Below, piece after piece: positions 47,359 through 60,474 of a stretch of DNA of 64,000 bases. The stretch lies in NCBI GenBank assembly GCA_014905825.1, contig JACGCN010000001.1, positions 372,001 through 436,000 on the forward strand, written 5' to 3'. The position numbers and the translations under genes were made by a program. Source of the stretch: Lyophyllum atratum (Eukaryota; Basidiomycota; Agaricomycetes; Agaricales; Lyophyllaceae). Under the pieces are notes generated by a model, which saw only the letters and a list, made by a program, of their open reading frames with translations, did no database searches and was not told where the DNA came from. Every line of letters begins with the position of its first letter. The stretch's first letter is position 1.

Positions 47359-49567
47359 ATGCACCACTCTCGTTTTCGGTCCGTTCTGCTCCTCGGTCTT
47401 GCTGCTGCATGTCTAGCAGACGACTACCGCTGGCCATCACCACAGTATGATCACCTGGAAGCCATGTTGTACGAAGGTCGCAGGGGAGATGGTTCTAGCT
47501 TGTCCTCGCTTGTCCACCCTTGCAGGTTTCGGCCAGGCACCAACGCCTCAGTTCCAGCAGAATGGCTTCGCTTCGTATGTCTAACGTCCTCCTCATACTT
47601 GTTGCAGGCATTAAACAGTAATCTTAGTCTTTCCATGACATGGCTTCCTATGATGCGACAAATGGTACAGGAGGTCTGGATGGCTCTATTGCTTACGAGC
47701 TTGGGAGGCCTGAGGTGAATTTCCCCTTCACGATATATCGGAATCCTCCTAACCATTTCACGAAAGAACTTCGGCGCCGGCTTTACCAACACCTTATCCG
47801 ATTTCGAAGTGTACCCCAACAAATATGTGTCTAGTTCGACTGTCCTTCACATACGCCCGAAGTGTTCTGACCTTACGCGTCTTAGGAGCGGATATAATAG
47901 CCATTGCAGCCATATTTGGGGTCTCCACCTGCGGGGGACCTATCATTCCTTTCCGCGGGGGGCGTATCGATGCTTGGACAGCAGGCCCTCCCGGCGTCCC
48001 TGAGCCCCAACAAGACTTGCCTACTCACCAGGCTATGTTCGCGCGTCAAGGCTTCTCAACTTCAGAAATGATACAGCTTGTCGCGTGCGGACATACGCTA
48101 GGTGGCGTACGCAGTACTGACTTCCCGGCTCTTGTACCTCCTGGACCAAATGTCGCAATTCCCCAGTTTGGCAACTTCGATACAACCACGCAAAAATTCG
48201 ATAACACGGTGTAAGACGTCGTCTGATCCCTTCCTCCTTTGCCTCTCACGAAGCTTCGAAACTACAGAGTGACACAATACCTCGATGGGACGACTCAGAA
48301 TCCTTTGGTTATCGACGCAAATAAGACAATGACAGCCGATCTGCGAGTATTCGGTGCGGATAATAATGATACCATGCGCAGGTAAACATGTCAACGCCCG
48401 CCCAATATCACTAGCAATCACTGATTAGGGCTGTGTCACAGTTTAGCACCTGCTGATACGTTCCAGTCAACTTGCCAGAACATACTGGAACGGATGATCA
48501 ACGTTGTTCCGCATGGAGTTGTACTGACGAAGGAAATAACACTCCTTCCCGCCAAAGTTCACGATGTCCAACTGACGTTCGAGCGAAGCGTGTTCGTTTT
48601 CAAAGCCTCTTTCCGGGTATGTGATTATCATAACGCTAGTGTAAAGACTCATAAATATTACCAGCTTCTTCAAGGAATCAACGCCCCTTTCAACAAGCAA
48701 CGCAATGTAACGATCTTCTGGTGTGACCACTATGGAGCCAATGCCGCCTGCAAGGGCAATACCCGATCCTCTGTCCCTGTATCAACTGTTCAAGAAGACC
48801 CCAACATCTCCCCTGTGACGCAACGTCAAGGATACTCGTTTATCAACTACAATTTTGTGGTCCCCGTTGATGCGTCTGCATCGATCTCGAACTTCTGGTT
48901 TGAGGTTGACGAGCATGATGGGAAGGGTCCTACTGCGTACAAGAATGGCGGAAATGGATATCCCGTGGAGCAGGACCAAATACTCTTCGTGCCAACGCTG
49001 AGCACTACCGCCCTAGTCCACAACTCAACGTTAGAACGGCGTGGCGGTGGGGCACCCGTTACGGGATTGGTGAAGGAGTATACTATCGCCGCTGCAGTAA
49101 GTCGTCCATTCGCCACCCTCTGCATTGTTCCTTCTCTCAACATTTTCTCACAATCTATTTTCCCATAGGTCCGCGATGAAAGTAAACCCTCAAGGGTCTA
49201 CATGGATGTTCTGGACGTTGCCATCACTGGATTTCCCGCACCTTTCAATACCACAGTTGACCTCAAACTCAACTCTTCCATGACGCCCATCCAAGGGTAT
49301 TCATTCTACTCCGGAACCGTTGTTGACACCGGTTTCCAGTTGACGCTCGACATCCATAGTGCTGCTGCGGATGGCACGACGTATACTGAGGATTTCAGGC
49401 AAACCGCTTTCCTGGACAACACACCCTATCTCGCTCCTACCAATGTGACGAATTCGGGCAAGTCGTCAGCCTCGTCGTCTTGGAGGCTGGATGGCGATGC
49501 GCATATGGCACGATTTTCTGCCTGTGTAGGTCTTGCTGTCGGCGTTATGCTGGGAGCAGTACTTTGA
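47359..49567 (+). CDS. Secreted haem peroxidase with long C-terminal region and probable GPI anchor
   Basis: Member of the plant/fungal/bacterial haem peroxidase superfamily. MHHSRFRSVLLLGLAAACLA is a signal peptide. Spliced exons give EWLRFSFHDMASYDATNGTG, with distal Arg and His of the RxxFH motif, then NKYVSRADIIAIAAIFGVST and LVACGHTLGGVRSTDF, whose His is the proximal haem ligand. DTFQSTCQNILERM ends the peroxidase domain at about 48495. A further region of about 300 residues, not in classical class II enzymes, includes QRNVTIFWCDHYGANAACKG, YTIAAAVRDESKPSRV and several N-glycosylation sites. The end is Ser-rich (SGKSSASSSW) then hydrophobic (FSACVGLAVGVMLGAVL), as in GPI precursors. The Mn-binding and Trp-radical sites of ligninases were not identified, so the substrate is open. 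Intron edges come from motif continuity. Confidence 0.85.
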
Positions 49568-50062
49568 CCATTGCTTTGTATCAATCATGATATCACATGG
49601 ATTTGGACTATTCGACTATCGTAGAGACAAGATCTATACCTAGCACCCCTTTACCGATAATATGACAGACCAATGATCCATGAGCAACTTCATAAGACAT
49701 TGCATGCATTGTACATGGTGGGTTTCCAGATTACCAGCAACTTCTGATGACTCGGAGGTAGTTGTGATTGCCATCGGCGTCTAACCCACACGTAAAGTAT
49801 TTTGACGAGCTGAAGACCAGCTGAGACTGTACGCGGTGGGTGCTAATGGTTTTGGAAAGAAGTTGGACGGAATGCATGTCGTAATAATTACCATGTAGAA
49901 TGAGCAGTCTATGCCGCCGCCAGTGACGCTTCACGCGCTCATTTCGAAAATCAGACGACCTGCTCACTAATACCTGGACCCGATGGCCGTTGTTGAACAC
50001 TGCGCCTTGCTACCAGACTTTCAGAAATTTTGGGGTACTCTTTTTCGTGTTGCTCATGTACA
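49568..50062. other. Intergenic region between convergent genes
   Basis: About 495 bp holding the 3' ends of the peroxidase and BCKDHB genes. Nothing further supported. Confidence 0.45.
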
Positions 50063-51738
50063 TTAATACGTTAAAGTCTCCACTATGGCGTCAAGGACGC
50101 GAATTGCATCGGGTATATGGAATTTCTCGTATTGAAGCGCCACCGGAGTGCTGCAGACACACAAAGGTCGTCAGCGATGATCAATCCCCAAGACATTCTG
50201 CACTCACTCCCAACCAGTCACACGTTTAACAGGCGCGTTCAACTTGAGGAAACATCTTTTCTGTACCTGCGCACTGATCTCAGCGCCCACCCCAGCCGTC
50301 ATACCTGCCTCGTGAACGACGACGAGACGACCCGTGCGGTTGACACTCTCCGTGATCGTCTCTATGTCCCATGGCAGAACGGAGCGTAGATCGATGAGTT
50401 CTATCTTTGCCGAGCGGAGGGAGGCCGGGATGAGAGGTTCAAGCTCGGGTGCGGGAGAAGACAACATGTGAAGTGCCGTTTCGCAGTGGTAGACAGGAGT
50501 TCCCCAGGTCAGCAATGTGAGATCCGAGCCGGGAACAAGGACTTCAGCTTTTCCGAGAGGGAGTTCATAGTCATCGACCGGGACTTGTTCGACTGGGAAG
50601 AAAGACGTCAACGAGCGAAAGCATAGCGCAGTGAATGAGACCTACCAGCCGATCGGTAAAGAATCTTGGGCTCCATGAATATGACTGGGTTGGGGTCCCT
50701 GATAGAGCCAAGTAGCAGTCCTTTTGCCTGGATTGGGGAGCGGGGTATAACAATCTGAACGCGACTGTAAGCTCTTGGATCAGAACCTAGCGTGTCCTGA
50801 CATACCTTTAACCCAGTTGCGGCCATAAAGAACCCCTCTGGAGATTGAGAGTGGTATAGTCCACCATGACCCTGGAATGGGTTCAGCTTAAGTCTTTGCT
50901 GTCCCATAGCCAGATCGGGAGGATGACTTACAACTGACATCGTTGGCGTGCGGATGGTGAGTCCTCCTACATTGTACTGGCCGCCTGAACGATATCTGAT
51001 TTTGGCAGCTTCGTTGACAAGCTTCAGAAGGGCGTAAGTTGAGACGGCAATGGGAGGGGAGCGGGGCCAACGTACTTGGTCGAAAGCGGGATATATATAA
51101 TCTGCGAACTGGATCTCGGCAATGGCGGTGTGGCCCATTAATGCCATGCCGATACCGAATCCTGCGATACCTTGCTCGGTCAAAGGCGTGTTGAAGACGC
51201 GTTCTTTACTGAATTCCTCTGATAGACCCTATAGTAGGGCATTGATATTACGAGGATCCTTACCAGACCTGGTGTACTCACCATAGTACATCTAAAGACA
51301 CCTCCGAAGGCCACGTCTTCCCCAAATACGATGGCGCTATCGTCTTTTGACAGTGCAATGCTGGATTGAAGGCAATGAGATGGAGGGAGGCGCGCAGATG
51401 GCTACCCGGATCTTACCTCATAGCGTCCCGGATTGCTTGGTAGGTGTTCATCTTCCTGGTTTCGCGTCCTCCGACAATGGTTCTCGAAGGTCCGGATGCA
51501 TCCTCGTCTACAAATGTCAGACCTGGGGTTCGTAAAGCAGTCTCTCTAGTGGCACGAAGAATTTGGGAGGTCGAGACGGAAGGGAGATGGCCACCCGCTG
51601 GGGGAGGTTCGACTGTCGTTGAGTTGAATCGAGACTAGTACCGTCAGTTCTCCCTCACGCTGAATTAGGAGCGAGACAACGTACGACAACAGAGGGGAAC
51701 CTTTGCACTGCGCGGGCGGTGTACTTGGTGGTAAGCAT
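50063..51738 (-). CDS. Branched-chain 2-oxoacid dehydrogenase E1 subunit beta, mitochondrial
   Basis: Beta chain of the thiamine-diphosphate E1 of the branched-chain 2-oxoacid dehydrogenase complex (Leu/Ile/Val breakdown, mitochondrial matrix). The ATG at 51738 gives the basic presequence [18 protein letters not shown]. After it come [55 protein letters not shown] and [15 protein letters not shown], the E1-beta core. [15 protein letters not shown] and [16 protein letters not shown] are typical of BCKDH rather than pyruvate dehydrogenase. The last exon starts at 50182 after an intron and ends [18 protein letters not shown], stop 50063-50065. It shares a 128-bp spacer with CreC. Confidence 0.92.
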
Positions 51739-51866
51739 GAAAGAGGGTGAAGGCTAAGATCCGGTGTGGGGGTGGATCATTATGGGAGTTGGACGCGTCA
51801 AACTAAGCGACGGAATTGGCGGAGCCTGCGCTAAACTCCCTTGGCCCTGCTCTCCATGATCGTCTA
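51739..51866. promoter_or_regulatory. Short bidirectional promoter BCKDHB/CreC
   Basis: 128 bp between divergent start codons, the shortest such spacer in the window. The in-frame TTG at 51816 was not used because ATG 51867 begins the conserved region. Confidence 0.5.
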
Positions 51867-54112
51867 ATGGACAACGAATCTACATTCGTCGCTCCAGAAG
51901 GCGTATACACCGTCACTGACGAACATAAGCCTCCTATTAATCTCTCAGTCTTTGGCGGTCCCGCAGCATATCCTACCAGAGTATCCAGCGTTGTTATCAA
52001 ATTTCCCACTACGAAACAAAGTGCCGGACCAGGTTTCGTGCAGCTACTAGGAGGGAATAAGGACACCAAGAAGGACAAGACTAATGCCTTGAAAGAGCGC
52101 GAAGACGGTGTCAGTCTATCGAGCAGCGACACCCCGGATGAGGGCGACTCAACCCAGGAACACGGAAATACCAATTCATCAGTCGCTCAAGAACCCCACA
52201 CCCTCTTCTCACCCAACCCTGTTGCCTCAGGGAAGAAGAAGCAAGCTTCTAGGCCCAAGCACAACATACGCACCACTTCCTCCACCTTCATTGCGCGTAT
52301 CCAGACAGCAGAAGGCCTGACGAAGACCCTGCAATCCAGGCAAGGCGACACCACATTTCTCTTCTATAACCTGGCAAAAAGCTGGTTATGGGTTGAGGCA
52401 GGCTCTAAAGCAAAGGTAGGAGTGTTGTGGCCCTTACATCTTGATTCCCATAACGCCTCTACGAATAGGACCCTCTCGCCAGGGTTACTTTCTCGACGCA
52501 TCCAACTTGCCACGACGTTAACGTCTCCACCGCTTCTCCTGAGCATCTGGACGTGATCGTTGGTTTTAGTTCTGGAGACTTGGTGTGGTTAGGTGCGTTT
52601 CGCCCAGGTTTCTTCACGGCTGGGATGTACAATCAATATATCATCAGATCCTATAACTTCACGATATACTCGTCTCAATAAACAAGTGCGTTTGAAGCTT
52701 GGAAATATATATCACTATCCTAATGCATAATTGTTAAGGGCTGTATCTCGAATTCCCCGTGTACTGCTGTCCGTTGGGTGCCCTCTTCTCCGAAGCTATT
52801 TCTAGTCTCGCATGCGGATGGGACTATCGTGGTCTATGATAAAGAGCGCGATGATGGAGCGTTCACCCCTCAGGATCCTGTAGGAAAGCCCTTGGATCCA
52901 AACGGAGCTTCATCTTCAGAAGAAGGGACATCGCAAAAAGACTGGGATCCGACGGATAGCATATTCGTAACCATTCCTCCTTGGCATCCAGTTGGCGGTG
53001 GCCTCTCAGGCAGCGGAAAACCTGACAAGGAGAAGGTCAAAAACCCTGTCAGTCACTGGCGTGTCTCACGGCGTAGCATCGTTGGTAAAAGCGCTGTACC
53101 TGCACCCGAAGAATCCCGGCTTAGCTATGAAGCGAACAGATTTTGTTTTTTCACCCGACGTGAAGTACGTCGGGGCGATATCGGAGGATGGTTGTTTGAG
53201 GGTGATAGACGCCTTAGCAGAACAGTGAGTTCTACCTCTTCGAAGCTCGCAGTCCGACCCTGACCTACTCCTTAAGGCTGGTTGATTGTTATGCCTCATA
53301 CTTTGGGGCATTGACCTGCATTGCTTGGTCGCATGATGGCCGGTTTATTCTGGCAAGTGACGATGTTATCGAACCAGTCGCGCCCCGTTAACGTCTCGTT
53401 CGACAGACTGGTGGTCAGGATGACTTATTGACTATATTCTCTCCATGGGAGCAACGAGTGGTTGCTCGATGTCAAGGCCACTCATCATTTGTCTCTTCTT
53501 TGGCATTCGATGACCTACGTTGTGACGGTCGGACATACAGATTCGGCAGCGTCGGCGAAGACAATAAATTAATCTTGGTCCGTACACGCATCGGACTTCA
53601 TTCAACGGGGTCGATTTAGTTTAATTTCCTGCAGTGGGACTTCTCCAGCGGCGCACTACATCGCCCAAAATTCCAGGTATGTGCTCCATCATATATATTC
53701 TTTCAGTTTCGCATACCATTGTGAAGGCCACACACCATCAACGGATGTCGATGTCTTCAACGATATCTCTGGCACTCCGACGTGAGCGTGCGGCGCAGTA
53801 TCCCCCCTCCCTAAACTCCCCAGGCCTCGACGGACGATCACCCAGGTATCACCCAGCCCCATCTCGGAACGAGATTGCAGTTGTCCAACCTGTATTGGTA
53901 AATTTCATCCCATGCTGATTACATCCCTCTCATTTCCCTCGTTTGCTAAGATTAAAAATGTCGAGAGCGACATTTTGACTGTCGTTGCGTTCTTGCCGCG
54001 CTCCATTCTAACCTCGACCAAGACGGGACATATCAAGCTTTGGATTCGTCCTTTGGCGCTGCGGCCGCGAATCAAGAACAGCCGAGCAACGGATATAGAT
54101 CCACTTACTTGA
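51867..54112 (+). CDS. CREC: CreC-like WD40 protein (carbon catabolite repression, WDR20 family)
   Basis: Scaffold that binds and stabilises the deubiquitinase CreB in Aspergillus; animal WDR20 does the same for USP12/46. ATG 51867 ([20 protein letters not shown]). The N-terminal part carries [20 protein letters not shown]; a charged Ser-rich linker follows. WD repeats include [90 protein letters not shown] and [14 protein letters not shown], then [20 protein letters not shown] long linker leads to the last blade [12 protein letters not shown]; the end is [10 protein letters not shown], stop 54110-54112. Intron 53353-53406 starts with GCAAGT, a GC-AG intron; reading it as GT-AG breaks the ILTGGQDD motif. 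Confidence 0.9.
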
Positions 54113-54434
54113 TTCCTCCATTCCCTGTTATGTCGCACTGGCAGACAGTGGCAGTGAGGTGCTATTTATGACGAGGCTTATTTTGGTCTGCCATATCTTA
54201 CCTATTTATGCCAGGTTACAATGGACATCTATGGTGCCTGTATTAGATCCGTATTTATGATATCATTATTGCGGATTTCCTTCTGTTGCGAGTCGCGTCG
54301 CGTCAAGGAATTCCGGTTGTGGCTTGATCTTTGTTTGTGGAGGTTATTGAATTTCCGGGCAGCCGAGTCCGACGAGTCTCAACTTACATCCTAACCTCAT
54401 CCTACGGACGTTTGAGGCCTCTGACAGCTCTCTT
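54113..54434. other. Intergenic region between CreC and APC15
   Basis: About 320 bp between two plus-strand genes. No motif singled out. Confidence 0.4.
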
Positions 54435-55022
54435 ATGTCGGTTGCTACCCCAACGTTGCTTCCGCGACCCCCCAAGTTCCCTCATCTCCTACCCAAACCG
54501 CCTCAGCCTCACCCAATACCTTTATCGCATCGCCGAGTCTATGGCCATCTCAATGCAGTACGCGACTTACAGCGGGAGATGGACGATCTGAGCGACGAGG
54601 AGAACGAGCTTGAGGATATCGTGCGTCCTGTCTACCTACGTACCGCGATTGTTCTAATTATTGAATGTTGGCTTAGAACTTGAGCATCCATAATCGAGGT
54701 TTCAGCTTTCTCGTTCCCATAGGTCGGTCTTTGACTCAACAGGAGGAGAAGAACGATGTACGTTGGAAACTTCATTTGGTTGCTTGGTAATTTGCTAAAA
54801 CATCCTTTCATGTAGGCGGACGACGATTCGGAAGATTCTGGTTCAGGTCGTTCAGGCGGCGCCCCTTCAGTAGCTGAGGACGATGGAGAAAATGATTCTG
54901 CGCACGACCTCGATGCAAGTATGGAAGATCTGGACGATGATGCTGCAGGTGACACGGACGACAATGATGAGATGGCTGAAGGAGACACCGAGGACTTTGA
55001 TGAAGAGCCTTCGGAAGCTTGA
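54435..55022 (+). CDS. APC/C subunit 15-like protein
   Basis: Small acidic protein; APC15 (Mnd2 in yeast) helps the anaphase-promoting complex shed the mitotic checkpoint complex. ATG 54435 (MSVATPTLLPRPPKFPHLLP) is followed by a basic patch and VRDLQREMDDLSDEENELED. After an intron the signature SFLVPIGRSLTQQEEKND appears, matching the LVPIGK motif of APC15. The rest is Asp/Glu/Ser-rich (SMEDLDDDAAGD, DEEPSEA). Stop 55020-55022. The family has little sequence beyond this motif and the acidic tail, so confidence is moderate. Confidence 0.68.
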
Positions 55023-55238
55023 AGGCAATCCGAATGGCTGCAAGACGTTCAAGTCATGGACTACGTTCTCTGCCAAACGCTCCCCATGTGCACCAACTCC
55101 CCGGCAGAACTACGACACGAGCGGCTGCCCAAAGCTGTAGGGAATTCAAGAGGCCTGGTGCCGACATCCAGACTCGTTCGTTTCCTTGCTTAACGTTCAA
55201 CGATATTATACAAGATTATCCTATGCGATTAGATCTAC

Positions 55239-57615
55239 TCATGGTTCCTCGAACAAGAAGGTCCATAACGCCTCAGTATCTTTGTAGTCATGATGCACGA
55301 CGCTCACAAGCCATCGCTCATCGCGCACCTCCTCGAGCAACTTCCTCTCTGCGGAGTCAGGGCGATAGAAAGAAGCCCAATCGGACCAAATGGAGAATGC
55401 TTCCTCCTGTGTGACCACGTCTCGTCATCAATCTTACCCCCAAATAATACAATCGCTACCCACCTTCCACGAAAGGAACGACTCCTTCTCAATAATCGTC
55501 GTCTGCGCTATTTCCTGGCCAGGAAACACCCCCCATGTCACCGCATTCCGAGCATTTTCTGGCACATTTCCTCGGAATTCGCCCTAGACAATGTCAGTTT
55601 AGGTCTTCATCATATCATTAGCACCACACACCTTGTTATCACCCGCGAACCAATGCACCCAGCCTCTGCCTTTTTGCTCCACCTGTCGCTCGATAGCCTC
55701 CACATCGTCCTTGGTGCCGAAGAATTCCACAAATCCTTTCTGGAATACATACCCCGATCTGGGACCCCAGCCTAGTACTTCGTCACCGGAACTCGCACCA
55801 TCTACTGCTGGTTGTGACCCAATCGTCCACCACCCTCGCTTTGTCAACTTCTCCAGATGCGGTAGAATCATCTGCGACTCCGGTGACAGTGGCGTCGGTG
55901 AGAATGGTGTGGTAGGGATCTTAGAGTGGAGATGGTCAAGGAATAATTGGGTCAGATCGTCCAGGGACTTGGGATAGCCCCATTGGTTGATCGCGTCACT
56001 TCGCTGTTGAATATTTCATTGTGAATCCCAAGATTGTGCTTAACATAACATACGATTGCGGGACCTCCCCATGGGTCCTGGTTCCCAAAAGCAGGACTCT
56101 TGAAGTCTCCGAAACGGCCATTTGGGAATTCATCCCAGGTAGCAGCATTGTTGAGTTCACCTCGTACAGCCTCGACTCCTGTCGCAGGATCTTTCACCAA
56201 TCCAAGTGCTGCAGTGTTTGTTGCAGTGATCGGAGAGACCAGGAAAGACGACGCATCGATCGACTCGGGCGGGTGGATGATGTCGCCTCCGGTTTCCTGT
56301 GCAAATCAGCTTCCTTCAGGAATGGTGCTCGATTAAATACATACCGCAATGAGTTTGTTCTGATTAGAACTCGTCACGCCTGTCCATTGGAGGAGCTCCA
56401 ACACGCGCTGGACACTCTTCTCGAGGTTAAGCGTGCAGAAATGGATACCTGGGACGTCCCCCTCCTTCGTTATGCGCTGGATCATTTCGACGGCCAATTT
56501 CACACCATAGTCCTTGATTGATTGATCGTCGTTCTGTCGATTCTGAGTTCAGATATGGCTCTAGGTGTGAATTACGGGAGAACGTACACTGATGGGTGCA
56601 AGGGCATCCATTATGTGTTGCGGAACTCTCGTCCCACATAGTTTCGTTAAACGAAGGAAGGAGGAATATGTCTGGATTGGCATTATTCCAGGGATGACGG
56701 GTACCGTAATGCCTGTCCTTGGAAATGAGGATGCCATGGCTTTCAGGCAGGTCAAGGTTGAAAGCTTACCTTTCTCCCTGACTTTCTTCAGCCATTGGAG
56801 AAATCGGTCCACGTCGTAGAAGAGTTGGGTGACGATAAAGTCTGCTCCAGCGTCGACCTTCTCCTTCAAAAACGTAAGTTCGGCGTCTTCGTCTAAATGA
56901 CTATCAGTGTGCCCGTCAGGATACGCTATATGTAGAGAACAATCTCAGAGACGGAGGAAGAGGGTTGAATGGCAAGATATGACCTGCTACTCCAATGCAG
57001 AACTGTGTTGAGAATTCAGGTGAAGACCGGATAAATTTCACGAGATCTATGGCATGTTGGAAGCGCGGATCTACGGGAATCCACTCCTCTTGTCCTCGTG
57101 ATGGGTCTGTCGAAATATAATCCAACCTGTGGCCAAGGAACACCTTCACAGAAAATAAACTCACCTCCTCGTAAAGCAAGGATATTCTGGACTCCGCATG
57201 CTTTTGCCGACTTGGGGCTCGGTAGGTCATGCATTCATGGAAAGAAGAACCTTACGACTTACTCTTAGCGCGTCATTGACCGTCCCCTGTTCCATATTCG
57301 TGCATGTCAGATGCATGACCGTGTCCACCCCATACTCCGTTTGCGTCAGACTGGCTAATTCGAGACTTCGCTCCCTCGTCGACCCGCCGGCGCCCCATGT
57401 AATGCTGATCGCAAGTGGATCAAGTGCTGCTAGTCGTGAGATTCGTGAGATCAAGTTCTCAAAACCCTTGACATGGCGAGATAAGCATGAAGTAGTAGTA
57501 AATCAATTCATCAGGGGATCAAGTGACATACGAGATCAGTGCGTGGAGGAAAGAATTCGAAGGTGTAGAACGGATGCGGCGACTTGTTGTCCGCGATCTT
57601 GTCGATGAGCTTCAT
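55239..57615 (-). CDS. MET13: Methylenetetrahydrofolate reductase
   Basis: Flavoenzyme that reduces 5,10-methylene-THF to 5-methyl-THF for methionine synthesis. ATG 57615 (MKLIDKIADNKSPHPFYTFE, then FFPPRTDL), the usual N-terminal barrel start with the catalytic Glu near EFFPPR. Then SITWGAGGSTRERSLELA, VMHLTCTNM, GVQNILALRGG, DAGADFIVTQLFYDVDRF and VPVIPGIMPIQTYSSF. ETGGDIIHPPESIDASS-like linker is followed by the C-terminal SAM-responsive region in eukaryotes: GWWTIGSQPAVDGASSGDEV, WGPRSGYVFQKGFVEFF and GVFPGQEIAQTTIIEKESF. End WLVSVVHHDYKDTEALWTFL. Stop TGA 55239-55241. Many introns. MET13 versus its paralogue MET12 cannot be decided. It is head-to-head with YPT6. Confidence 0.95.
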
Positions 57616-57707
57616 GCCTGAGTGCGAGAAGTGGCGGGGAATAGAGCTGCTTGTAAGTAATGGGGAGAACGCAAATCTGAATCTGGACACGCGCCGATCG
57701 ACCTAGC

Positions 57708-57743
57708 TCACGTGATTTACCGCCGGCAAATACGTGACGTGAC
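57708..57743. promoter_or_regulatory. CACGTG-type sites in the MTHFR/YPT6 spacer
   Basis: TCACGTGA at 57708-57715 and ACGTGACGTGAC at 57732-57743 lie between the MTHFR ATG (57615) and the YPT6 ATG (57799). TCACGTG is the Cbf1 site used in yeast sulphur-amino-acid genes, so regulation of MTHFR by a Cbf1-like factor is a reasonable inference. Confidence 0.5.
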
Positions 57744-57798
57744 TATCACAGCCTGGAGTACAGTGCGAGCAGCATCGCTGTCCTCGTCGTTCTCCATA

Positions 57799-58718
<920 letters not shown>

Positions 58719-58932
58719 GTTACTGTACCTCTCTATGCGCTCATGCGTGCATATCATGACACATTACATATATACCAGCCATCCTCATACAGGTCTCACT
58801 TCTGCTCCTGGATTGTTCTTTTAGTGTACAGAAAACTATTCTGTCGATTGCATCGACATCAGGGAAATCAGAAGTCCTGCAGTAAACGGGACGTCGGCAC
58901 ATCGCTATAAATCATCGAAATATAGCTTCATG

Positions 58933-60383
58933 TCATCCTCGATTCATCGTGTTACCTGCTCCCTTAGGATTCTCATCCGTAAATCTGGCCCAATTCTCGT
59001 CCTTCAACCTCTTTGCCTCGGCCTTATCCTCACCATCCCTCGTCCCATCCATCTCCGACTCAAGCTCGAGCTGCTCCGACGAGGTCGGCTCAGCTTCCGA
59101 CGCAGGCCTGAGGTAATATGAAATGAAAAGCTATAAAATGGGTTTGGGAATCTCAACGCACCCGCCACCTGTGATTATATTGCCGCGCTCGCGCTCGATT
59201 TGAAGATACTCGTCGATAGACATAGTCGGTAATCTATGTCCAGGACCAAACACCTGTGCTTGGATCCGTGCACGATCAGCGGCAGCTGAAGGAAGGATCG
59301 TAAACGGTCGGAGGGGCTAGGTCCAGGTAAGCAGGTGAATCGTCTGGTGGCTCGAAAGTGTGTTACCTTTCCAGAAGGGTCCAAGAGTGGTCCTTTCCCA
59401 TCAGGTCCCAAGTTCTGCCGTGGTGCATCGAGTTTCCACATATCACTGTCACTTTCTCGGCCTTTACCCCTGCGGTCGGCAGTTTCTTCACGTGCGTCGC
59501 GAGGTGGAGAAGGTGGTGCAGTCAGCAGAAGCTCAAGCTCTTGATCCATGCTCTCAAGTTGGGAGTGTGACTGGGCATAAGAGAGACGCAGCAATAATAG
59601 CGTCGCTTCGCGAAGAATGTCGTCCGTATCAGAGTCGGGCTCATCATCGTCATTTGATGCGGATTTAGAAGGCGTGGTGGATGGTAAGAGAGAAGCTATC
59701 AAGGCAAAATCTGTAGGCGTGCTGTCTGACAATGGAACTTGACCTCTCCGTTTGCGTACGGCCTGTATGATAAGGGTTTAGCAATGCCCACGAAGGTTCG
59801 CTGCACAACATTCACCTCAATTCTGGCCCGCAGGTCCTTTTCTTTCTTATAATGCTTAATCTTGAGTTCGCGCCGTGTCGCCGGATCCGTTACTGTGGAT
59901 GCCTTCCGATGGTGTAGAGCCCGTTCTTCTTCGGGCACGATCTCGTAGTTGTCCAGATAAGATAGAAAACTCCTTAGATCTTTCTATAACACTGAATCAA
60001 TCTCGAACCATTTCCAGGTGCTCCGCGTCGTACCTGTGTCTGTTTCAGGATCGACATTCGCTCTTCCCTTTCTATGGTCATGACGCGTCCTCGGACCAAT
60101 GACTGGACATAGGGAACGAGTAGATACACCAGATCCGTGGTGGATATATCCTCGAGGATTTCATTCGGGCTGAATAACGAGAGGCCCGCGATGCGAGAGT
60201 TTAGCGTCGTGAGGTCCGTCAGACTGGACCGTACAAGTTCCTGCTCAAGTCTACATTAGCTAGTGTTGGGTGATTCAGTGATCAGACTCATACCTGGGTC
60301 GAGTCATCTGTCGTTGGGAGCTCTGAAGCTCTGGATGCGCTGGAAAGGCTGCGAGAGAAAAGGGTAGGAAGTGGCACTGACAT
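58933..60383 (-). CDS. TAP42: Tap42/alpha4, regulator of PP2A-type phosphatases
   Basis: Binds catalytic subunits of PP2A, PP4 and PP6 (Sit4) and carries TOR signals in yeast. ATG 60383 (MSVPLPTLFSRSLSSASRAS). The helical N-terminal domain includes LVRSSLTDLTTLNSRIAGLS, YLLVPYVQSLVRGRV and REERMSILKQT, then KDLRSFLSYLDNYEIVPEEE and RELKIKHYKKEKDLRARIE. The middle has AVRKRRGQVP and MDQELELLL. The C-terminal family signature MSIDEYLQIERERGNIITGG follows an intron. The end DENPKGAGNTMNRG is common in fungal Tap42. Stop 58933-58935. The 3' end converges with YPT6. Confidence 0.92.
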
Positions 60384-60468
60384 CGATCTGGGAAGAGTAA
60401 AACGTAATTTATTCTGTGAAATCTGGCCCTGGATAAAGATGAACAACTACGTCTTACACATATATGGC

Positions 60469-60473
60469 AAAAA
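60469..60473 (-). terminator. Pol III T-run after tRNA-Ser
   Basis: Five T on the minus strand one base after the tRNA 3' end, the usual RNA polymerase III terminator. Confidence 0.75.
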
Positions 60474-60474
60474 G

